64,000 bases of DNA. Origin: Ohtaekwangia sp036786105 (GTDB lineage: Bacteria > Bacteroidota > Bacteroidia > Cytophagales > Cyclobacteriaceae). The notes below the pieces were generated by a model. That model was given only the letters and a program-made list of their open reading frames with translations. It made no database searches and was not told the origin of the DNA. A program made the translations under genes and the position numbers. Below, piece by piece: positions 42,508-50,660 of this stretch. How positions within the stretch are numbered: position 1 is the stretch's first letter; each line of letters begins with the position of its first letter. The stretch spans positions 28,375-92,374 of the forward strand of contig NZ_DAIQRQ010000014.1 in NCBI RefSeq assembly GCF_036786105.1, given 5' to 3'.

Positions 42508-43779
42508 ATGGCAATTTCAGATTTAGAGATACAAAATGTAAAACAACGCTTCGGTATAATTGGCAACTCACCCTTGCTTAACAATGCGGTGAGTGTCGCT
42601 ATACAAGTAGCGCCAACCGATATGTCGGTATTGATTACCGGAGAAAGTGGAAGTGGTAAAGAATCTTTTTCAAAGATCATTCACCACCTGAGTCCGCGCA
42701 AGCATGGCCAGTTCATTGCCATTAACTGCGGTTCTATCCCGGAAGGTACGATCGACTCCGAATTATTCGGCCACGAAAAAGGCTCTTTTACTGGAGCTCA
42801 CGAGGCCCGCAAAGGATACTTTGAAGTAACGAATGGCGGTACCATTTTCCTGGACGAGATTGGCGAAATGCCCCTGGGCACACAGGCCCGCCTGCTCCGC
42901 GTTTTGGAAAATGGGGAGTTCATAAAAGTAGGTTCTTCCAAGGTGCAGAAGACCGATGTACGTGTGGTCGCTGCTACCAATGTGAACCTGATGCGCAATG
43001 TGGAAGAAGGTAAATTCCGTGAAGACCTTTACTATCGCCTTAGCACAGTTCCGATCTATGTGCCACCATTGCGCGAACGAGGACGTGATATTGAACTTCT
43101 GTTCAGAAAATTTGCAACCGATTTTTCAGAAAAATACAGGGTAAAACCGATTGCGCTTACCGATGAAGCGAAAGACATTCTATTAAAGTATCGCTTCCCC
43201 GGCAACATCCGCCAGCTCAAAAATCTAGTGGAACAGATCTCTGTGCTTTCAGCCGACAATAAGGATATAACCGCCGAGACACTGCAGCGCTACTTGCCAA
43301 AAGAAACGAACTTGCCGGCACTTTATAAAGGAGCCGGATCGGTTTCTGAGAAAGACGGCATGTCTGAACGCGATATACTCTATAAAGTATTGTTCGACAT
43401 GAAGAAGGATTTTAATGATTTGAAGAAACTCGTGCTTGATACATTCAGCAATCCGTCCAAAGCTGCGCAGTTGGTGAAAGATCATCCCGGCCTGTTCGAA
43501 GGTATACATGCGTCTGAACCAATGAACGGATCTTCGTCTGATGCCATGGTATTAAACTTGCCATCAGCCGAGATAACAGACAATGAACATGTAGAAGACG
43601 TGCACGACATTACGCATGAAACTGAAGATGACTCGCTCTCAATTGAAAAGAAAGAAAAAGAATTGATTGTGAGAGCCCTTCGAAAAAATAATAACAAGCG
43701 TAAATATGCGGCACGCGATTTGGGCATCTCCGAAAGAACCTTATATCGAAAAATTAAACAGTACGATCTTGAAGAATAG
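42508..43779 (+). CDS. Sigma-54-dependent transcriptional activator without receiver domain
   Basis: 423-residue bacterial enhancer-binding protein that remodels sigma-54 RNA polymerase by ATP hydrolysis. The AAA+ domain starts almost at the N-terminus: Walker A GESGSGKES, the sigma-54 loop as GSFTGAH (usual GAFTGA), Walker B GGTIFLDEIGEM, sensor I VRVVAATN and the Arg fingers in FREDLYYRLS. A long linker (about 265-380) is followed by a Fis-type helix-turn-helix (IVRALRKNNNKRKYAARDLGISERTLYRKIKQY). No receiver or GAF domain is present, so its control is by other means. It is followed at once by lptE; the two overlap by 11 bases if TTG 43769 is the lptE start. Confidence 0.93.
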   Translation: MAISDLEIQNVKQRFGIIGNSPLLNNAVSVAIQVAPTDMSVLITGESGSGKESFSKIIHHLSPRKHGQFIAINCGSIPEGTIDSELFGHEKGSFTGAHEARKGYFEVTNGGTIFLDEIGEMPLGTQARLLRVLENGEFIKVGSSKVQKTDVRVVAATNVNLMRNVEEGKFREDLYYRLSTVPIYVPPLRERGRDIELLFRKFATDFSEKYRVKPIALTDEAKDILLKYRFPGNIRQLKNLVEQISVLSADNKDITAETLQRYLPKETNLPALYKGAGSVSEKDGMSERDILYKVLFDMKKDFNDLKKLVLDTFSNPSKAAQLVKDHPGLFEGIHASEPMNGSSSDAMVLNLPSAEITDNEHVEDVHDITHETEDDSLSIEKKEKELIVRALRKNNNKRKYAARDLGISERTLYRKIKQYDLEE

Positions 43780-44338
43780 TAAACCAGAGGGGGCTCACAA
43801 CAAGTCCCTTCTTCGACTGCCCTTAGTTGTTCTCTCTCTTATTTTTTTTGCAGCTATATTTTCACTGGAGTCTTGCGGAGTATATTCCTTCACGGGCATC
43901 AGTACCGATGCCAAAACTATATCGATGCCTGAGTTCTATAACAATGCAGACCTCGGGCCGGCCAACATGGGCCAGACTTTTACCAACAGTTTGAAGACTT
44001 ACCTGATCCAGAACTCCAACCTTTCGGTTGTACAGGAAGATGGAGACCTCCAGATGGACGGGGAGATTACCGATTTCAGGCTTACCCCTATTTCTCCAGT
44101 GTCAACCGGCAATAGTACGCAGATTAACAATGCCTCTTCAACGCGTCTCACCATTACTGTGAAAGTAACGTATGTGAACACAAAGGACGAGGCAATGAGT
44201 TTTAAGGACAAGTCTTTCTCTTTTTACAAGGATTTTACGAACGATCAGAACTTCACCGACATACAAGAACAGCTAACTAAAGACATTTTCGACCGGATCA
44301 TCAACGACATCTTCAATGCCTCGGTTGCCAATTGGTAA
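43769..44338 (+). CDS. lptE: LptE-family LPS assembly lipoprotein
   Basis: Outer-membrane lipoprotein that plugs the LptD barrel and helps insert LPS. Hydrophobic signal with lipobox-like LESC (VVLSLIFFAAIFSLESCGVYSFTG); the mature domain has ISMPEFYNNADLGPANMGQTFTNSLKTYLIQ, GDLQMDGEITDFRLTPIS and RLTITVKVTYVNTKDEAMSFKDKSFSF, the LptE/LPS-assembly fold. About 189 residues. No in-frame ATG lies close; I chose TTG at 43769, which overlaps the end of the activator gene. The match to LptE is by fold and context; sequence conservation in this family is low. Confidence 0.78.
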   Translation: MKNSKPEGAHNKSLLRLPLVVLSLIFFAAIFSLESCGVYSFTGISTDAKTISMPEFYNNADLGPANMGQTFTNSLKTYLIQNSNLSVVQEDGDLQMDGEITDFRLTPISPVSTGNSTQINNASSTRLTITVKVTYVNTKDEAMSFKDKSFSFYKDFTNDQNFTDIQEQLTKDIFDRIINDIFNASVANW

Positions 44339-44362
44339 AATTTAGTATTTTTACCTGAAGGC

Positions 44363-45442
44363 ATGATATCAGTGGAAAAAAATTCCTTTATACACGTACT
44401 CCATCACTATTCCGATAGCTCTATCGAAGAAGCTAAGGAGATACTCTCCCTTAAAGAGAGTTACCCCTATAGCCAAATATTACACGCACTTTCCGCCCGC
44501 CTGGCTAAAGACCATGGCTTCAGCACACAACAGGCTGAGTTACAAATGGCGGCTGTCTATGCAGCCGACCGGGGTGTATTGAAAGATGTAATGACGCGGG
44601 AGTCAATCGTATTACAGTACCCGGCAAAAGTCCAGGAACCAACAACCGTTTCAACATGGACTTCGCGAACCGCTTCAATCCCTGTGTCGACATCCACGCA
44701 GGCACCGTCACGCAGCGTCTCAACCTCTACAGAGAGTCTGGCGGAAGAAGTAATGCACGACCTCGAACGACTGACGGAGCTTCGTCAAAATTTTGAGATG
44801 ATGTTTGAGCATCCCGTTGCGGCAGTCGCTTCCATACCGGAGCCCGAAGAGGAGCCTGTTTCTGAGATTGCTGAGGAAGTCCAGCACAAAGACACTGCAA
44901 AATCAAGAAAGGAACGCATTAAAGAAGTTGCACGGGCTATGCAGGCAAAGACTGATCATGAATCCCATGAATCAGAAGAGCAAACAAAGTCAAGGAAAGC
45001 ACGCATCGTTGAACTTGCCAAAGCTATGCAGTCTCAAACCGCAGAGCAGGATGGTGAAGCTGAGGTTCCAAAGACAAGAACCAGAAAAAAAAAACACGAT
45101 GATTCGGGCGAAGAGCTGATCGATGAGATTGTAAGCAGTAAAGAAGAACTTACCCCAGAAGGAGATAAACAAAAAGAGCAACTCGAAATCATCGAGCAGT
45201 TCATAAAAACACAACCCACCATAACATCGGCGAAAGAAAAAGTACTTCCGCCCCCATCGGGCGACCTCTCTACTATTAAAACGGGTGAGTTTGGTGACAA
45301 TGTGGTTTCGGAAACACTGGTTGAAATTCTCATAAAACAAGGTAAAAAAGACAAGGCTATTGAGGTTCTCAAGAAGCTTATTTGGAAGTTTCCGCAAAAA
45401 AAGGCTTACTTTGCGGCTCAAATTGAAGATTTAAGAAAATAG
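44363..45442 (+). CDS. Unknown protein with internal repeat and TPR-like C-terminus
   Basis: 359 residues. The N-terminal 85 residues form a helical domain (FIHVLHHYSDSSIEEAKEILSLKESYPYSQILHALSARLAKDHGFS). A Ser/Thr-rich linker follows. Residues about 180-197 and 209-226 are an internal repeat (KSRKERIKEVARAMQ and KSRKARIVELAKAMQ). The C-terminus (about 310-359) is TPR-like: SETLVEILIKQGKKDKAIEVLKKLIWKFP. Two residues after its stop the secG ATG begins, so coupling is tight (three bases). The lptE-this-secG order occurs in other Bacteroidota as far as I recall. Possibly an envelope-related adaptor; function unknown. Confidence 0.72.
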   Translation: MISVEKNSFIHVLHHYSDSSIEEAKEILSLKESYPYSQILHALSARLAKDHGFSTQQAELQMAAVYAADRGVLKDVMTRESIVLQYPAKVQEPTTVSTWTSRTASIPVSTSTQAPSRSVSTSTESLAEEVMHDLERLTELRQNFEMMFEHPVAAVASIPEPEEEPVSEIAEEVQHKDTAKSRKERIKEVARAMQAKTDHESHESEEQTKSRKARIVELAKAMQSQTAEQDGEAEVPKTRTRKKKHDDSGEELIDEIVSSKEELTPEGDKQKEQLEIIEQFIKTQPTITSAKEKVLPPPSGDLSTIKTGEFGDNVVSETLVEILIKQGKKDKAIEVLKKLIWKFPQKKAYFAAQIEDLRK

Positions 45443-45445
45443 AAT

Positions 45446-45796
45446 ATGTACGCATTAGTAATTGGTCTTATTATTCTCTTCGCAGTGTTGTTGGTGCTGG
45501 TGATTCTGGCACAAAACTCTAAAGGAGGCGGGCTCACCAGCCAGTTTGGAGGTTCAGCAGCAAGTAACATTATCGGTGTAAAGAAGACTGGCGATTTGCT
45601 GGAGAAACTTACCTGGAGCTTTGTCATTGGCATCATGGTACTTTGCCTGGCAACCAACTTCATTACCGCAGACAGAGGTGGTTCAGAAAACAACATTCTT
45701 GACAGAGCAGGCGAACAAGCTCCTGCCCAGGCACCAGCCCTGGACCTGCCTTCATCTACTGAAAGCGCTCCGGCTAATGCCGACAGTGCTAAATAA
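45446..45796 (+). CDS. secG: Preprotein translocase subunit SecG
   Basis: Small accessory subunit of the SecYEG channel. 116 residues with two membrane segments: VIGLIILFAVLLVLVILAQ, then the family loop NSKGGGLTSQFGGSAASNIIGVKKTGDLLEKLTW, and SFVIGIMVLCLATNFI. A Bacteroidota-style acidic and Pro/Ala-rich tail (AGEQAPAQAPALDLPS) makes it longer than the E. coli protein's core. It is the last gene of the activator-lptE-unknown-secG series and is followed by a strong hairpin (45823-45851). Confidence 0.93.
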   Translation: MYALVIGLIILFAVLLVLVILAQNSKGGGLTSQFGGSAASNIIGVKKTGDLLEKLTWSFVIGIMVLCLATNFITADRGGSENNILDRAGEQAPAQAPALDLPSSTESAPANADSAK

Positions 45797-45822
45797 GAAT
45801 CACATCACAAATATTGATAACA

Positions 45823-45851
45823 ACAATGGGTTGCCCGCGGCAGCCCATTGT
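45823..45851. terminator. Hairpin between convergent secG and miaE
   Basis: A 13-bp stem (45823-45835 with 45839-45851, one G-T pair) has a CGC loop. T-runs are weak on both sides. It sits between convergent genes and probably ends both. Confidence 0.65.
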
Positions 45852-45856
45852 CGTTA

Positions 45857-46459
45857 TTAATGCATTCGATCTCCGCGGAGCCCCAGGCCCTTTACAATCT
45901 CTGCCTCCTGCTCCAGCAATTCGTGCCAGCGGTTCATCACCACTTCTTCAGGCATATACTCCTTGGCGAGTTGCAGAAAGTTCTTGTAATGCCCGGCTTC
46001 CGATATCATCAGCTCATGGTAAAATTCAGCGAGCTCCTGGTCTGGAATATGCTTCCATAATATCTTGAAACGCTCACAACTCCTCGCTTCAATCAATGCA
46101 TTCATCAGCAGTTTTTCCATAAGCTGTTGCTCCCGGCTGCCTCCCTTTTGAATTACCCGGCTAAGCTTCTCCACGTACTCATCCTTGCGCTGCCTTCCCA
46201 GACTCCAGCCACGCTTACGAAGCTCTGCCAGTACACGCTCAAAGTGACTCCACTCTTCCGCCACGATGGGCGAAAGCCGCTCTACCAACAAGTCTTTTTC
46301 AGGGTACAGAACAATAAGTGATATACAGGAAGATGCTGCCTTCTGTTCGCAGTACGCGTGATCCACCAGTATATCCTCCAGGTGAGTCTCTGCGATATTA
46401 ACCCATCGCGGGTCTGTTGGCAACTCAAGACCGAGTGTGAATTTATCTTTTGCTTCCAT
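45857..46459 (-). CDS. miaE: tRNA-(ms2io6A)-hydroxylase
   Basis: Ferritin-like di-iron monooxygenase that hydroxylates ms2i6A37 to ms2io6A37 in tRNA. 200 residues. The start DKFTLGLELPTDPRWVNIAE fits MiaE. The iron ligands appear as Glu in HLEDILVDHAYCEQKAAS, EEWSHFERVLAEL, NALIEARSCERF and SEAGHYKNF. The window also holds miaB, which makes its substrate. Hydroxylation at A37 has been linked to growth on dicarboxylic acids in Salmonella; that is not tested here. Confidence 0.92.
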   Translation of the reverse strand: MEAKDKFTLGLELPTDPRWVNIAETHLEDILVDHAYCEQKAASSCISLIVLYPEKDLLVERLSPIVAEEWSHFERVLAELRKRGWSLGRQRKDEYVEKLSRVIQKGGSREQQLMEKLLMNALIEARSCERFKILWKHIPDQELAEFYHELMISEAGHYKNFLQLAKEYMPEEVVMNRWHELLEQEAEIVKGLGLRGDRMH

Positions 46460-46460
46460 A

Positions 46461-46575
46461 GCTGGATTGAAAAATTGGAAGATTACAAAATTAGAAGATT
46501 CTGAAATGGAAAGATCAAGAGATTCAGCATCCCATTTTTCAAATCTTTTAATCTTACAATTTTAAAATCTTAAAT
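46461..46575. repeat. AT-rich spacer with degenerate inverted word repeat
   Basis: The left half repeats GAAGATTACAAAATTAGAAGATT-like words and the right half (about 46540-46575) repeats AAATCTTTTAATCTTACAAT-like words, which are the reverse complement. No open frame. It may form a long imperfect hairpin between miaE and the porin gene. Confidence 0.55.
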
Positions 46576-48423
46576 CTAATCATAGAAAGACCAATCAAAT
46601 CCAAAGTCGATAATATTGCGTTGGCCCGGATAGTATGGTGTAGGCATATACCCTTGTTTCGTAAAAGCCTGCATCAGATTATTATACTTCAGAAATATGC
46701 GACCTCGCTTGATGCGCGTGTTAAAGAACAGGTCAATAATTGGGAATTGCTTTGACTGAAAGCTTTGCTGCACATAGAACTGCTGTGCAGGCACATCGTA
46801 GCCGAGCGCGTAGTAAGTGGAGTTCCAATGTACGTCTATACCGGTGTGCATATCGAGGTTGCCATTGAAAAATATATTCTCATACGACAATTGCCCGTTT
46901 ACAAACAGCTCGGGAATTTGTATCGCCTCATCATCATTCTTGAGCATGTGGTTGTAAATTACCTTACCCGTCAACCGAATGTGCTGGGCCATGGTGAGCG
47001 TAAAATTGAGCTCGGGTGCGGCAAAGACCTGCTGCCCTGATGACTGAACCGGCATTACGGTTTGGTCAAGATCAAAGTTTCCCTGCTTGAAAAATACATA
47101 GTTACCCAAACGCGTAAAAGTAAGTCCGGGGGAAGCAGACAACACACGCGATCGATAATGTATATACCCATTGATCTGCGTAACATTTACATTGTGAAAG
47201 TCTGTAGGATAGGTAAAGGACGGATACCATACATCGTGACTACCGCGATAGGCCTGTTGCATGAATGAAGGTGCATACTGCATCTGTTTCAGCGTAGCCT
47301 CAAACCACGGACTTTTGATACTTCCCTCAATCCGGTAATTACCGGTTTGCATCACTTCAACCCAGCCGCCAATCTCACCGATTGAATCCAGGCGCAGTGC
47401 CATCCGGCCTCCGAGATAGCTTTCTGCACCCTTCGTTTTTAATCCCAATGTATCCGCATCGATGTAGTTATAGTTCATCGAATAATTACGGATNNNNNNN
47501 NNNNNNNNNNNNNNNNNNNNNNNNNNNNNNNNNNNNNNNNNNNNNNNNNNNNNNNNNNNNNNNNNNNNNNNNNNNNNNNNNNNNNNNNNNNNNACTTCAT
47601 ATTGATGGAACAGGTGTATATTGGATCGTAATTCTTTCGAGATGGCTTGCGTGAGTGACGGCAGCGCGTTCACAAAAAAGTAATCGGCATACGTAAAGTC
47701 ATTGGTTGTTTGGCTGATCCCTCCGTAATCATCAGCCTGGATCATATTTCTGCGGAAATTGAAGAACAGCCGGTAAGTACTGTCTTTGGATTGATACGAA
47801 GTATACAGATCATAGTAGTTGGATACCACATTACGATCGCCCTTACCGGAGCGCTGTATTTGCTTATCGATAAAAAGTCCCCGGTAGTTAAAGCCCACGT
47901 TCCAACGGGGGTTAACGTTGCGGCTATACGTTGCCCGTGTTATCGATCGCCCCTTGCCGCCCAGAATCACACGCATGTTGGAATATGGTGATTTGGTATC
48001 GTAATACTTAACCTCTTCTGTATCCCAGATCAAATCGTATTGCCTGAAGCCTGACGTTACCCCGATAATATCAGGTGTCTGATAATAGATCGGATTCATT
48101 GCCGTACCTATATTGCCCAGATCCTGGTACATGTAATTGTTCTTCTGTATGTAGGTATACCGATGAAAATTGCGCGGGACCGTATCGATGAGATAATAGG
48201 TTTGCCTGTTCAGGAAGACATCCTTCTCGAAGAAATAACGCGAGGTCTTCGGGCCATATACTTGCTTGGTAGTGTCATCAATAATTCGTGAACCTCTCCG
48301 CGGGCTATCGTCCTGAGCCGAAGCCATTGTTATGCTCCCTGCAAAACCTATGAATAGTATAAATCGGATGAAACGCACGCGCAAAAATAGACTTTTAAAT
48401 GATTTCTGATGGCTTAGACTCAT
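46576..48423 (-). CDS. Putative porin (Porin_10-type), split by an assembly gap
   Basis: Outer-membrane beta-barrel of the Bacteroidota putative porin family. A signal region (RFIRFILFIGFAGSITMASAQ) follows a basic start. A region FFEKDVFLNRQTYYLIDTVPRNFHRYTYIQKNNYMYQDLGNIGTAMNPIYY comes next, then strands. The C-terminal strand RNIIDFGFDWSFYD ends on an aromatic residue as in outer-membrane proteins. The run of N at 47494-47593 lies inside it; the two halves are in the same frame as printed, but the gap size is arbitrary. The start overlaps the lpxK end by about 29 bases (ATG 48423), so it is probably coupled to it. Confidence 0.8.
   Translation of the reverse strand: MSLSHQKSFKSLFLRVRFIRFILFIGFAGSITMASAQDDSPRRGSRIIDDTTKQVYGPKTSRYFFEKDVFLNRQTYYLIDTVPRNFHRYTYIQKNNYMYQDLGNIGTAMNPIYYQTPDIIGVTSGFRQYDLIWDTEEVKYYDTKSPYSNMRVILGGKGRSITRATYSRNVNPRWNVGFNYRGLFIDKQIQRSGKGDRNVVSNYYDLYTSYQSKDSTYRLFFNFRRNMIQADDYGGISQTTNDFTYADYFFVNALPSLTQAISKELRSNIHLFHQYEXXXXXXXXXXXXXXXXXXXXXXXXXXXXXXXXXXIRNYSMNYNYIDADTLGLKTKGAESYLGGRMALRLDSIGEIGGWVEVMQTGNYRIEGSIKSPWFEATLKQMQYAPSFMQQAYRGSHDVWYPSFTYPTDFHNVNVTQINGYIHYRSRVLSASPGLTFTRLGNYVFFKQGNFDLDQTVMPVQSSGQQVFAAPELNFTLTMAQHIRLTGKVIYNHMLKNDDEAIQIPELFVNGQLSYENIFFNGNLDMHTGIDVHWNSTYYALGYDVPAQQFYVQQSFQSKQFPIIDLFFNTRIKRGRIFLKYNNLMQAFTKQGYMPTPYYPGQRNIIDFGFDWSFYD
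47494..47593. other. Assembly gap of 100 N
   Basis: Exactly 100 N, the usual placeholder for a scaffold gap of unknown size. It interrupts the porin gene. Confidence 0.99.
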
Positions 48424-49447
48424 CGGTGACGGCATTTAAAATCATCGTATCAAAATCCTGTCCATTTTTCAAAAAATTAACTTCGATTGGAATATAAAAT
48501 AATGGAAGTTCTCTTCGTTCAGCATCGAACCGGTGGTCGATCATCTTTACCATATCTTTTTCGGTGGTAATAATGCTGGCTGCCGGATTCGCTGCCACCA
48601 ACTCCTGCAGGCGCTTGAAGTCATCCGGAGTATAGGTATGGTGATCGGTCAATTCAATATGCTTCACCATAGCATAGGCAGCCGAGATAAATTTAATGAA
48701 AGGCTCAGCCTGTGCTATGCCGGTAATAACAATAACCTGTTCACTCAATGACTGCTTATTACCAAAAGGCACCGGCACACCATAACGGATGCTTGAAAAG
48801 AATACGGGGCTCAAAGTATATTTCCGAATACGTTGCTCAATATCCATACGCTCTTCATCCGAAATTACAGACGGGCATTTTGTAACCACTACTACATCCG
48901 CTCGCGATGCATTGCCGCGTGACTCGCGCAAACGACCCGCAGGCAAAAGAAAATCTTCATAAAACGGCCGGTAGTAGTCTGACAATAAAATAGTAAATGA
49001 TGGTTTTACGCGTCTGTGCTGATAGGCATCGTCCAGCAGGATTACGTTGGTATCTTCTGCTTCCTGCAAGATATTGGGTATAGCAAAGGCGCGATCCTCT
49101 CCTACGGTTACCAGTATCCGGTCGGTAAATTTTCTATGAAATTGCGCGGGTTCGTCTCCGAGAGTACCGGCATCATCTTGAGAAGAGGCGATGCGAAAGC
49201 CTTTTGTTTTTCGGCCGTAACCACGACTGAGTGTTGCTACTTTATAGTTTGTATAGAGCAGCCGGATAAGGTGTTCTATCATGGGTGTTTTCCCGGTGCC
49301 TCCCACTGTGAGGTTGCCAACGCAGATAACCGGTACATCAAAACTTGCAGATGGCTTCAGGCCACGGTTATAGAATATATTCCGCAGAGTCGTAACAAGG
49401 TCGTAAAGCACAGCGAAGGGAAACAGGAGGATTCGAAATACTATCAT
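48395..49447 (-). CDS. lpxK: Tetraacyldisaccharide 4'-kinase
   Basis: Inner-membrane-associated P-loop kinase that makes lipid IVA in LPS lipid A synthesis. 350 residues. N-terminal hydrophobic helix (MIVFRILLFPFAVLYDLVTT), Walker A GNLTVGGTGKTPMIEHLI, SRGYGRKTKGFRI, LGDEPAQFHRKF and the DDAYQHRRVKPSFTILLSD motif, all typical of LpxK. The final residues overlap the start of the porin gene. The upstream Nif3 gene is divergent. Together with lptE and the LptF/G permease this window holds several LPS genes. Confidence 0.95.
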   Translation of the reverse strand: MIVFRILLFPFAVLYDLVTTLRNIFYNRGLKPSASFDVPVICVGNLTVGGTGKTPMIEHLIRLLYTNYKVATLSRGYGRKTKGFRIASSQDDAGTLGDEPAQFHRKFTDRILVTVGEDRAFAIPNILQEAEDTNVILLDDAYQHRRVKPSFTILLSDYYRPFYEDFLLPAGRLRESRGNASRADVVVVTKCPSVISDEERMDIEQRIRKYTLSPVFFSSIRYGVPVPFGNKQSLSEQVIVITGIAQAEPFIKFISAAYAMVKHIELTDHHTYTPDDFKRLQELVAANPAASIITTEKDMVKMIDHRFDAERRELPLFYIPIEVNFLKNGQDFDTMILNAVTDESKPSEII

Positions 49448-49556
49448 AGAAAATATAAAATGCCTGAACTCAGAACCGGAATGCGAATGAAATTTAAACT
49501 CATCACGTAAAATTTCTTACATACGAACCGCTATATTCACCCCGGAACAAGTACGT

Positions 49557-50657
49557 ATGACCGTAAAGATAAAAGATGTAACCGATTACCTGGAATCCAT
49601 CGCTCCAAGAAGCTACCAGGAATCGTACGACAATGCAGGGCTGATCACCGGCAATTCTTCCTGGACGGTAACCGGTATACTCGTAACCTTGGATTGCGTT
49701 GAAGCGGTAATAGAAGAGGCCATCACCTCTCAGTGTAACCTCATTGTAGCCCATCACCCCATTGTATTCAGGGGATTAAAAAAATTGAACGGCAATAATT
49801 ATGTTGAGCGCACGGTAATCAAAGCCATCAAACACGATATCGCTATATATGCCATCCATACCAATCTCGATAATGTACACATGGGTGTGAACCGTAAGAT
49901 ATGCGAAAAGATAGGCCTCAAAAATCTTAAAATCCTTCAGCCGAAAAAAGATACACTGAGCAAGCTCGTCACTTTTATACCCACTCAACATGCCGAGGCT
50001 GTGCTAGGTGCATTGCATCAGGCGGGTGCCGGACAGATTGGTAACTATAAGAACTGCAGTTTTCGCACGGAAGGCACGGGCACCTTTATGCCTAATGAAA
50101 GTGCTTCCCCCCACATCGGTGAAGCAAATCAGCAGGAGTTCGTAAAGGAAGTTCGTGCAGAAGTAATTTTCCCTACACACCTGGAAGGAAAACTATTACA
50201 GGCGCTCCGGTCAGTACATCCGTATGAAGAAGTTGCATATTATTCGAGTATATTATCAAATGAAAATCAGGAAGTTGGATCAGGGATGACGGGCGAGTTA
50301 GAAACACCCGTTGAACCATTAGCCTTTCTTCAGGGTTTAAAGATCAGTATGGATTTACAAGTGATCCGTCACACTAAAATCAAATCAGGCCCGGTTAAAA
50401 AAGTGGCCGTATGTGGAGGTTCGGGCAGTTTTCTGCTACCTCAGGCAATCCAGTCAGGGGCCGATATGTTTATAACGGCCGATTTCAAATACCATGAATT
50501 TTTCGATGCTGATGGCCGTATAACCATAGCGGATATTGGTCATTATGAGAGTGAAGTATTCACCAAAGAACTTTTACAGGATGTTTTAATGAAAAAATTT
50601 TCTACTTTTGCGATCATTTTTTCAAAAACCGTCACGAATCCAATTAGCTACCTATAA
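49557..50657 (+). CDS. Nif3-like dinuclear metal protein (GTP cyclohydrolase I type 2-like)
   Basis: 366-residue member of the Nif3/YqfO family, hexameric metal-binding proteins. N-terminal core: ITDYLESIAPRSYQESYDNAGLITGNSSW; metal-binding His in CNLIVAHHPIVFRGL and AIYAIHTNLDNVHMGVN; C-terminal Glu/His region IADIGHYESEVF. A YqfO-type insert (about residues 135-230; HPYEEVAYY) makes it longer than E. coli YbgI. The biochemical role is debated. It is four bases upstream of the coiled-coil gene and probably co-transcribed; lpxK is divergent. Confidence 0.92.
   Translation: MTVKIKDVTDYLESIAPRSYQESYDNAGLITGNSSWTVTGILVTLDCVEAVIEEAITSQCNLIVAHHPIVFRGLKKLNGNNYVERTVIKAIKHDIAIYAIHTNLDNVHMGVNRKICEKIGLKNLKILQPKKDTLSKLVTFIPTQHAEAVLGALHQAGAGQIGNYKNCSFRTEGTGTFMPNESASPHIGEANQQEFVKEVRAEVIFPTHLEGKLLQALRSVHPYEEVAYYSSILSNENQEVGSGMTGELETPVEPLAFLQGLKISMDLQVIRHTKIKSGPVKKVAVCGGSGSFLLPQAIQSGADMFITADFKYHEFFDADGRITIADIGHYESEVFTKELLQDVLMKKFSTFAIIFSKTVTNPISYL
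50603..50610 (+). promoter_or_regulatory. -7 promoter box inside the end of the Nif3 gene
   Basis: TACTTTTG is an exact TAnnTTTG match, 50 bases before the next gene's ATG at 50661. It could be a second promoter for the coiled-coil gene. Confidence 0.3.
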
Positions 50658-50660
50658 CGA

